Shown here in pieces: positions 1 through 5,620 of a stretch of DNA of 6,800 bases. The notes below the pieces were generated by a model. That model ran no database searches. It saw only the letters and a list, made by a program, of their open reading frames with translations, and was not told where the DNA came from. Position 1 is the first letter of the stretch. Each line of letters begins with the position of its first letter. Where the stretch lies: positions 1 through 6,800 of the forward strand of contig CAISYK010001151.1 in assembly GCA_903889605.1 (NCBI GenBank), in the 5' to 3' direction. Source of the stretch: an uncultured Bacteroidota bacterium. GTDB taxonomy: Bacteria > Bacteroidota > Bacteroidia > 2-12-FULL-35-15. The translations under genes were made by a program, and so were the position numbers.

Positions 1-36
1 AGGTAAATAATTTTTTAATCTTAAAACCCTAAATGA

Positions 37-1800
37 ATGAAAAAATTTACTGTTTTATTTATGCTTTTGTTTTTCCTTTATTCAGCCGAAAAGAGCATAG
101 CTCAATGCCCAGGCTGCCTTATTGATAATACCATTACTACTCCTGGGATTTATCCAAATACTTTACCTAATGGAACCCAGGGGCAGCCTTACAGCAGTGA
201 TGTCACTTTTGTAATGTTCCTTGATACATCAGGTTATACTGTCAATTATTTTAAAATATTATCAGTATCAGGTATGCCGTTTGGCTTATCATGGCAATGC
301 AATAATTCTTCTAGTAATTGTCAATATGATCCTGCAGTTAATATCCGGGGCTGTGTAAAAATATGCGGCACCCCAATGCAGACAGGCACATTTACTATGA
401 ATGTATATGTGCTTACTAATCTTCAGACTGTTGGTAATTTTAATTCTATACAGCAAATGACAATTACTATCGTTCCTGGAGCCGGCGGTAATTCAGGTTT
501 TTCTTTTTCTCCGGCTCAGTCATGCGATTCTGCTGCAGTTCATTTTAATGCCTTAATAGATGGTACACCAAATCCGACAAGTTACAGCTGGCATTTTGGC
601 AACGGTGACAGCAGTCATGTGAAAGTTCCGCCAGTGCAGAATTATACTACTCCCGGCGATTATGTTGTTTCATTAGAAACCAATATACTTGGTTATAAAA
701 TTACCGGTGTTCATATAGCTAGTCTTCAGCCTGGCTGGTCCGGTGATGTTGAAGAACCAAGTTCATATCTTTTTAATCCGGATCCCTTTTTTGAGATAAT
801 AAATTCTGCTTCAACAAATTTATTTACTTCTCCTTTCGTTCAGGACTCCCTCTCTGCTAATTGGTATAACCTGGACATTAATTTAACTGCTCCTCCATAT
901 ATTATCAATGTTTGGGATCTAGATAACGTTTCTGCTAATGACAATTTAGGCACATTCTCTTTTAATGTTACGGGACCAGGAACAATACCTTTTTCTGGTT
1001 CTGCAGGTACTTCAGGCACTATTGATATAATTTCATATTCAATACAGTCTTTCACACATTACGATACAGTTCACATTTATGAAAGTCCTGCAGCTGTTAC
1101 TGTTTCAACTATTGGTCAAGACAGTGTTTGCCTTGGAGATACTGTACAGCTTGTTTCAAACGGAGCAGGAGCAAATATTATTCAATGGTATAATGACACA
1201 ACATTAATTCCAAATGCAAACTACCCTAATTATACTACAAATCAAACCGGCAGTTATTGGGTAAGGGTAACAAATCAAGCAGGCTGTACTTATGAGAGTT
1301 CCCATCAAAATGTATTTATTGTCACACCGCCGCCAACTCCATCTTTTTTAGCAAACGTAAATATGTTAACTTGCCTTTTAACAGGGTATCCATTGCAATG
1401 GATGTTAAATGGCGTTCCTATACCAGGTGCTGTCGGACAAACTTATTCAATAACTGAAACCGGGGCTTATTCAGTTGCAGCAAAAAATTACTTTGGATGC
1501 AAAAAATCCAGCAGCAGCAATTACTTACCATATACAAGTCCAGCCGGAATTGGTGAAATAGAACTATTAAATGCAGTAAATATTTATCCAAATCCCACTA
1601 ATGATGAGTTAAACTTTAGCGTGAATGACAGAGTGATAGGATTTCATTATATTTTAACTGATTGCATAGGAAGAACATTGCAGCAAGGAGTAATTAATGA
1701 AACCCAGATTAAATTAACTCTCGGCGCTTATGAAAAAGGTATGTATTTCCTTTCTATTGGAGATAAAACAAATAAAACGTTTAAAGTTCTGAAAAATTAA
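37..1800 (+). CDS. T9SS-secreted multidomain protein: Ig-like, PKD, C2-like and type A sorting domains
   Basis: This is a complete 587-aa secreted protein of unknown specific function, probably extracellular or cell-surface. Residues 1-22 form a Sec signal peptide (Lys2-Lys3, hydrophobic core, likely cleavage SIA|QC), and the mature protein opens with a CPGC motif (Cys24, Cys27). Residues about 44-147 resemble the Ig-like region common in Bacteroidota secreted proteins and hold four more cysteines (88, 95, 106, 110). Residues about 155-216 are a PKD domain (YSWHFGNGDSSH at 183-194, then a PGDYVVSL strand). Residues about 222-335 look like a C2 domain, with NPDPFFEI at 247-254 and WDLDNVSANDNLG at 293-305. 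Two Ig-like segments follow (about 352-430 and 433-497). Residues 511-587 are a T9SS type A sorting domain (NIYPNPTND at 515-523, GMYFLSI at 568-574), so export through the outer membrane is expected. I chose the ATG at 37 because it opens the signal peptide; the ATG at 33 is out of frame. The repeated beta-sandwich domains suggest an adhesin or binding role, but no catalytic domain is visible. Confidence 0.9.
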   Translation: MKKFTVLFMLLFFLYSAEKSIAQCPGCLIDNTITTPGIYPNTLPNGTQGQPYSSDVTFVMFLDTSGYTVNYFKILSVSGMPFGLSWQCNNSSSNCQYDPAVNIRGCVKICGTPMQTGTFTMNVYVLTNLQTVGNFNSIQQMTITIVPGAGGNSGFSFSPAQSCDSAAVHFNALIDGTPNPTSYSWHFGNGDSSHVKVPPVQNYTTPGDYVVSLETNILGYKITGVHIASLQPGWSGDVEEPSSYLFNPDPFFEIINSASTNLFTSPFVQDSLSANWYNLDINLTAPPYIINVWDLDNVSANDNLGTFSFNVTGPGTIPFSGSAGTSGTIDIISYSIQSFTHYDTVHIYESPAAVTVSTIGQDSVCLGDTVQLVSNGAGANIIQWYNDTTLIPNANYPNYTTNQTGSYWVRVTNQAGCTYESSHQNVFIVTPPPTPSFLANVNMLTCLLTGYPLQWMLNGVPIPGAVGQTYSITETGAYSVAAKNYFGCKKSSSSNYLPYTSPAGIGEIELLNAVNIYPNPTNDELNFSVNDRVIGFHYILTDCIGRTLQQGVINETQIKLTLGAYEKGMYFLSIGDKTNKTFKVLKN

Positions 1801-1880
1801 TTTTGTTAATTGTGGAATAATTAAAAACCTTTTAAATACATTATTGTTTTTCTCAAAATAAATAACGGTTTAAATTTGTA

Positions 1881-1920
1881 AAAATGCCAAAAACACAATT
1901 GTGATTTTTGGCATTTTTTT
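1881..1920 (+). terminator. Intrinsic terminator after the T9SS cargo gene
   Basis: A 13-bp perfect stem (1881-1893 pairing with 1905-1917, core TGCCAAAAA/TTTTTGGCA) encloses the palindrome CACAATTGTG (1894-1903), with a single bulged A at 1904. It ends in seven Ts (1914-1920). It lies 80 bp past the stop codon. Five As precede the left arm (1879-1884 region), so it could also work on the minus strand, but no convergent gene is visible. Confidence 0.85.
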
Positions 1921-2046
1921 GTGAAACGAATAATTGTCCAAGTAAAAAACAAATTTAAAAATTTTGATGTTTCCCAATAATCAATAATGCCAATATGAAA
2001 TATAATGCAGACCTATCATCACTATCCTTTTTCAAGGTGTATGCTC

Positions 2047-2054
2047 GGGGGGGG
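2047..2054. repeat. Homopolymeric G8 tract
   Basis: Eight consecutive Gs sit about 197 bp upstream of the serpin start and about 135 bp upstream of its predicted -7 element. Such a run stands out in a gap that is almost entirely A and T. Tracts like this can slip during replication, but its distance from the predicted promoter makes a direct switching role uncertain. Confidence 0.9.
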
Positions 2055-2166
2055 ATAAAATGGACTATTTTTTTATTTCAATTTGACGTGACTAAATAAT
2101 CCTGCATTATTATGGAATCTAAACATCTAATGCATCTTAAATTAGAAATTTATTTAAATGCAGCAA

Positions 2167-2197
2167 TTAATATTTATTCCATTGCACGTTAAATTTG
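2167..2197 (+). promoter_or_regulatory. Predicted Bacteroidota-type promoter of the serpin gene
   Basis: TAAATTTG at 2190-2197 matches the Bacteroidota -7 consensus TAnnTTTG exactly. The -33 element is weak: the best candidate is TTA (in place of TTG) at 2167-2169, with a 20-bp spacer. Transcription would start near 2203, giving a leader of about 48 nt. Confidence 0.55.
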
Positions 2198-2250
2198 AAT
2201 TTTTTCAATGCAGACATGGCTTTTCTCAACCTAACAAAAAATAATTTAAA

Positions 2251-3531
2251 ATGAATAAAACAACAATTCTCCCTTTCCTTGCATTATTTGCATTTACTGA
2301 ATGCGGACAAACAAATTCCCAAACCCACACAAATATGAATATTATGAATAATGAAACCAAAGCAAAAACTGAAAACATGAATATTGAAAAAACTTTAATA
2401 GATAGCAGCAGTGCCGTTACTGGAAACAATCAATTTGCTCAGGACCTTTTCAAAAAATATATTAATTCCGATGAGCAAAAAGATAAGAATATTTTCTTTT
2501 CGCCATACAGTATATACTCGGCTTTAGCTATGACAAGCGAAGGCGCAATAGGGCAAACGGCCCTTGAAATTCAAAATGTTCTCCATCTTCCTGAAAATGC
2601 CGGTATCCGTCATTCAGGTTTTGAAAATCTAATGGCTGCCATAAATTCAGGAAGTACAAATTATAAACTAACAGCTGCTAATGCTTTATGGACGCAAAAA
2701 GAGTACAAGTTTTTACCTGCTTTTTTAAATATTAATAAATCAATATATAAAGCAAACGCCGAAAACCTTGATTTTGTTAATCATCCTGAAACTGCTCTTA
2801 AAACGATTAATACCTGGGTTGAAGAGAACACAAATAATAAAATAAAAGACCTTCTTTCCGAAAATAATATTACAAAATATACCAGGTTGATTTTAACCAA
2901 TACTATTTATTTCAAAGCAGAATGGGCTCTGCAATTTGAGGCGGAATATACTAAAGAAGATGATTTTAAGGCTTCAAACGGCAGCAGTATTAAAACACAA
3001 ATGATGCATATTCAGAGAGCGTTTCCATACTCTGAAACTGCAGAAGCTCAGGTTTTAGAGATGCCTTATAAAAATAATGAGCTCTCAATGATTGTTATAT
3101 TGCCTAAAACCGGACAAACTATCAACAGCATAAGCCGCAATATAAATAGGAATACTTTTTTGAGTAATACAACTAACTACGAACTTTTGCTGGTATCATT
3201 TCCAAGGTTTAAAATAGAAGCAAAATACCTTATGAAAGAAGATTTGACTAAAATGGGAATGGCTTTACCATTTACAGATAAAGCTGATTTTTCCGGAATG
3301 ACAGGTACAAAAGACCTTCAAATAAACCAGGTAATTCATCAAACTTTCGTTGAAGTTAATGAAGCCGGTACAGAAGCCGCAGCAGCAACTGCCGTTGGTA
3401 TGGAAGCCGGATGCGCCCCAAGACGAGTTGAGCCAAAACAATTTAATGCAAACCATCCCTTCATTTTTGCAATCAGACAAAATTATACTGGTGCAATATT
3501 ATTCATGGGAGTATTGAATAATCCTAAATAA
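2251..3531 (+). CDS. Exported serpin (serine/cysteine protease inhibitor family)
   Basis: A complete 426-aa serpin: an approximately 370-residue serpin core behind an export signal and linker. Family motifs appear in order: FFSPYSIYSALAM with Ser84-Pro85 (shutter), LTNTIYFKAEW at 215-225, VLEMPYKNNELSMIVILP at 268-285, VSFPRFKIEAKY at 315-326, ADFSGM at 345-350, the hinge EAGTEAAAATA at 371-381 and HPFIFAIRQNYTGAILFMG at 402-420. The small-residue hinge is that of inhibitory serpins, which trap a protease by inserting the cleaved loop into a beta-sheet. Counting 17 residues from Glu371 puts P1-P1' at Gly387-Cys388; Arg391-Arg392 are alternatives because the loop is a few residues longer than in alpha-1-antitrypsin. 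Residues 1-17 are a hydrophobic export signal ending at Cys18, but FTEC is a poor lipobox, so lipoprotein versus soluble periplasmic form is unresolved. Residues 19-50 are a polar Asn/Thr/Met-rich linker. The target protease is not predictable. The gene has its own promoter and no clear terminator after it. Confidence 0.95.
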   Translation: MNKTTILPFLALFAFTECGQTNSQTHTNMNIMNNETKAKTENMNIEKTLIDSSSAVTGNNQFAQDLFKKYINSDEQKDKNIFFSPYSIYSALAMTSEGAIGQTALEIQNVLHLPENAGIRHSGFENLMAAINSGSTNYKLTAANALWTQKEYKFLPAFLNINKSIYKANAENLDFVNHPETALKTINTWVEENTNNKIKDLLSENNITKYTRLILTNTIYFKAEWALQFEAEYTKEDDFKASNGSSIKTQMMHIQRAFPYSETAEAQVLEMPYKNNELSMIVILPKTGQTINSISRNINRNTFLSNTTNYELLLVSFPRFKIEAKYLMKEDLTKMGMALPFTDKADFSGMTGTKDLQINQVIHQTFVEVNEAGTEAAAATAVGMEAGCAPRRVEPKQFNANHPFIFAIRQNYTGAILFMGVLNNPK

Positions 3532-3717
3532 TTGAAATGATTTACTAAAGGCCGCTTCTAGAAAAACAAATAAAAAAAAGATTTCAACTCTTATGATTCC
3601 GAGATTAAGGGGAAACACTTGAACAATCCTGTGAATCTTAATTAAGCGGTAAAATTTGTTTGATTTATACTATTTGAAGGGTTTAAAAATCCCAACAATA
3701 CTAAACACTTTTGACGT

Positions 3718-3766
3718 GAATTTCATGAATTAAATCAATTATTTTTATTTTAATTAGTGAAATTTC
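3718..3766. repeat. AT-rich imperfect inverted repeat
   Basis: The left arm (3719-3735) and right arm (3747-3764) pair as AATTTCA/TGAAATT, then a 2x2 internal loop, then AATT/AATT and AAAT/ATTT. The stem is almost wholly A-T. The sequence that follows (TCTGCTTTTT) is only a weak T-tract, so it may be a poor serpin terminator, an operator-like site or chance in AT-rich DNA. Confidence 0.35.
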
Positions 3767-3807
3767 TGCTTTTTATTGTTGAGTTATCAGCCAGCATCTC
3801 TGTTTAA

Positions 3808-3838
3808 TTATCTTACAAACAAAATAAATGTATCTTTG
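3808..3838 (+). promoter_or_regulatory. Predicted promoter of guaB
   Basis: TATCTTTG at 3831-3838 (followed by CG) is an exact TAnnTTTG -7 element. The -33 box is imperfect: TTA at 3808-3810 in place of TTG, spacer 20 bp. Predicted transcription start is near 3844, leaving a leader of about 110 nt before the guaB ATG. That is long enough to hold a regulatory element, though I recognise no known riboswitch in it. Confidence 0.65.
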
Positions 3839-3955
3839 CGGGAATTTTAACCGATAAAATTCATATTCCTTGCTGTTTTTACTTCCGATACTCAGCTTCA
3901 AACTATCTGCCGTAACGAATGGATTCATTCAGTATGGCGGACAAATTTATACCCT

Positions 3956-5425
3956 ATGTCATTAGATGCAAATAAATTTGTAGGTGAAGGTCTAACCTAC
4001 GATGATGTACTATTAGTGCCTTCTTATTCTGAGGTGCTCCCACGTGAAGTTGATACTACATCGTACTTTACTAAAAAAATTAAACTTAACACTCCTCTTG
4101 TTTCTGCAGCAATGGATACTGTTACAGAATACCAATTGGCAATTGCAATAGCGCAGGAAGGCGGGATAGGCGTACTGCATAAAAATATGAGTATAAATGA
4201 TCAGGCAAATCAGGTACGAAAAGTTAAACGTTCCGAAAGCGGAATGATCCTGGATCCTCTTACATTGCTGGAAAATGCTAATGTTACAGATGCTTTAAAC
4301 CTGATGAAAGAATTTAAAATAGGCGGTATACCTGTTGTGAATAATGATTATCAATTAATCGGCATTGTTACCAACCGCGACCTCCGTTTTGAGCAGAATC
4401 TCAAACGGCCTATCAGAGAAGTAATGACCAGTAAAGACTTAGTAATTGCCAAAGAAGGTACTGATTTGAAAAAAGCTGAGCAAATCCTTCAGCATCATAA
4501 AATTGAAAAGCTTCCGGTAGTTGATAAAAAAGGTAAATTGGTTGGTTTAATCACTTACCGTGACATTATAAAAGTAAAAGTCCGTCCTTATGCAAATAAA
4601 GATAGTTTAGGAAGGTTGCGCGTGGCCGCTGCCGTGGGTGTTACATCCGACATATTGGAACGTATTGATGCGTTGGTAAAGGCAAATGTAGATGCTATAG
4701 TTATTGATACAGCCCATGGCCATTCTAAAGGAGTGCTTGAAGCTCTTAAAAAAGTAAAAAAAACATATCCTGGACTGCAGGTTGTTGTGGGTAATATTGC
4801 AACTGCCGAAGGTGCATTGGCTTTGGTCAAAGCTGGTGCTGATGCAGTAAAAGTAGGTATTGGGCCTGGTTCTATTTGTACTACACGTGTTATTGCAGGC
4901 GTTGGCGTTCCTCAATTGACAGCTATAATGGATGTGGCAAAAGCACTTAAAGGCAAAGGTATTCCAATCATTGCTGACGGGGGTATTAGATTTACTGGCG
5001 ACATAGTAAAAGCTCTTGCAGCAGGAGCAGGGTCAGTAATGATGGGTTCTATGCTTGCAGGAGTGGAAGAATCGCCTGGTGAAAGCATTATTTTTGAAGG
5101 CCGTAAATTTAAATCCTACCGAGGAATGGGATCTATTGAAGCAATGCAGAAAGGATCGAAAGACCGTTACTTTCAGGATGCTGAAGACGATATAAAAAAA
5201 TTAGTACCTGAAGGGATTTCCGGCCGCGTTCCGGTAAAGGGCAGTCTTTCAGAGGTTATATATCAGTTTGTAGGCGGTCTTCGAGCCGGCATGGGATATT
5301 GCGGCGCAAAAAACATTGCAGATCTGCAAAATGCCAAGTTTATCCGTATAACTAATGCAGGTATCCGCGAAAGCCACCCTCATGGAGTTACTATTACACG
5401 TGAAGCCCCAAATTACAGCAGATAG
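3956..5425 (+). CDS. guaB: Inosine-5'-monophosphate dehydrogenase
   Basis: GuaB oxidises IMP to XMP with NAD+, the first committed step of guanine nucleotide synthesis, in the cytoplasm as a tetramer or octamer. At 489 aa it has the normal bacterial length. The (beta/alpha)8 barrel starts at GEGLTYDDVLLVP (10-22). It is interrupted by two CBS domains (about 97-150 and 157-212), which in this family bind purine nucleotides and control activity and assembly. Key residues are present: Asp251 in DTAHGHS (NAD site), the catalytic loop GIGPGSICTTR (301-311) with nucleophile Cys308, Asp341 in ADGGIR (IMP ribose), YRGMGSIEAM (388-397), and flap Arg404-Tyr405 in SKDRYFQ, the general-base pair. The ATG at 3956 is chosen because it places the conserved EGLTYDDVLL motif at the usual distance from the N terminus; no in-frame ATG lies close upstream. 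The gene appears monocistronic, with its own promoter and a terminator at 5531. Nothing suggests transfer or decay. Confidence 0.98.
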   Translation: MSLDANKFVGEGLTYDDVLLVPSYSEVLPREVDTTSYFTKKIKLNTPLVSAAMDTVTEYQLAIAIAQEGGIGVLHKNMSINDQANQVRKVKRSESGMILDPLTLLENANVTDALNLMKEFKIGGIPVVNNDYQLIGIVTNRDLRFEQNLKRPIREVMTSKDLVIAKEGTDLKKAEQILQHHKIEKLPVVDKKGKLVGLITYRDIIKVKVRPYANKDSLGRLRVAAAVGVTSDILERIDALVKANVDAIVIDTAHGHSKGVLEALKKVKKTYPGLQVVVGNIATAEGALALVKAGADAVKVGIGPGSICTTRVIAGVGVPQLTAIMDVAKALKGKGIPIIADGGIRFTGDIVKALAAGAGSVMMGSMLAGVEESPGESIIFEGRKFKSYRGMGSIEAMQKGSKDRYFQDAEDDIKKLVPEGISGRVPVKGSLSEVIYQFVGGLRAGMGYCGAKNIADLQNAKFIRITNAGIRESHPHGVTITREAPNYSR

Positions 5426-5437
5426 GATAGTTATTTA

Positions 5438-5510
5438 AAAGTTAAATAGTTCAAAGTATTATGTTTGACTTAAACTTTCTAACCTTCAAACTTTTTAACT
5501 TTATACTTCT
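5438..5510. repeat. Degenerate octamer repeats in opposing orientation downstream of guaB
   Basis: On the right side a period-8 unit reads TAAACTTT, CTAACCTT, CAAACTTT, TTAACTTT, ATACTTCT (5471-5510). On the left side the reverse-complement type reads AAAGTTAA, ATAGTTCA, AAGTATTA (5438-5461). The arms 5438-5456 and 5484-5502 are complementary at 16 of 19 positions, so the transcript could fold into an A-U hairpin just before the true terminator. The function is unknown. Confidence 0.7.
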
Positions 5511-5530
5511 TTTCCAGCTTAACAATAATT

Positions 5531-5570
5531 AACAAAACAGCCCAGCACTATTAGGGGCTGTTTTGTTTTG
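5531..5570 (+). terminator. Intrinsic terminator of guaB
   Basis: A perfect 13-bp stem (AACAAAACAGCCC at 5531-5543 pairing with 5555-5567) has an 11-nt loop and a T-rich 3' side (TTTTGTTTTG, 5561-5570). It lies about 105 bp past the guaB stop. The stem includes five consecutive G-C/A-T pairs at the loop end (CAGCCC/GGGCTG), giving real stability. Its 3' end overlaps the -33 element of the next gene. Confidence 0.85.
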
Positions 5571-5596
5571 TCACCAAATAATAATAGCTACATTTG
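5567..5596 (+). promoter_or_regulatory. Predicted promoter of the peptidyl-prolyl isomerase gene
   Basis: This is the best promoter in the window: TTTG at 5567-5570, an 18-bp spacer, then TACATTTG at 5589-5596, an exact TAnnTTTG. Transcription would start near 5602, so the leader before the ATG at 5621 would be only about 20 nt. The -33 box sits inside the guaB terminator T-tract. Confidence 0.75.
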
Positions 5597-5620
5597 TTAC
5601 CAAAATAAAAATAATTTAAC

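Larger units (their letters stand above)
1921..2250. other. Gene-free AT-rich intergenic stretch upstream of the serpin gene
   Basis: No plausible coding frame on either strand. Visible content: an 8-G run (2047-2054) in otherwise AT-rich DNA; the hexamer ATGCAG three times (2005, 2158, 2209) and once inverted as CTGCAT (2102); a 9-bp inverted repeat ATAATGCAG/CTGCATTAT (2002-2010 and 2102-2110); the decamer TTTGACGTGA (2082-2091), which recurs upstream of guaB; and a promoter -7 element near 2190. Confidence 0.7.
3532..3955. other. Gene-free intergenic stretch between the serpin gene and guaB
   Basis: No substantial open frame on either strand and no convincing intrinsic terminator for the serpin gene. 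Visible content: the octamer AAACACTT twice (3613-3620, 3703-3710), a second copy of TTTGACGTGA (3710-3719), an AT-rich imperfect hairpin (3718-3766), a guaB promoter element (3831-3838) and a short upstream reading frame running into guaB (3919-3975). Confidence 0.7.

Noticed and set aside
840..1055. Minus-strand 71-codon frame within the T9SS cargo gene
   Set aside because: It lies wholly inside a well-supported gene with domain matches on the plus strand and has no recognisable motif.
1871..1878. TAAATTTG, an exact match to the -7 promoter consensus
   Set aside because: It lies immediately before the intrinsic terminator at 1881, has no well-spaced -33 TTG and drives nothing visible; a chance match in AT-rich DNA.
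2226..2429. Minus-strand open frame encoding a very hydrophobic 67-residue peptide, antisense to the serpin start
   Set aside because: The hydrophobicity is explained by the complement of Asn/Lys/Met-rich sense codons in the serpin linker. No promoter or family resemblance was seen.
3265..3480. Minus-strand cysteine-containing 71-codon frame opposite the serpin reactive loop
   Set aside because: It is antisense to the most conserved part of the serpin, and its Cys/Gly run simply reflects Ala codons on the other strand.
3680..3694. GGGTTTAAAAATCCC, a possible small terminator or operator
   Set aside because: Only a few base pairs form cleanly and no T-tract follows.
3844..3955. Possible purine riboswitch or other structured leader before guaB
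   Set aside because: The leader is long enough, but I see no conserved purine aptamer core or terminator-antiterminator pair.
4588..4915. Two overlapping minus-strand frames inside guaB
   Set aside because: They fall on the conserved IMP dehydrogenase barrel coding sequence and are shadows of it.
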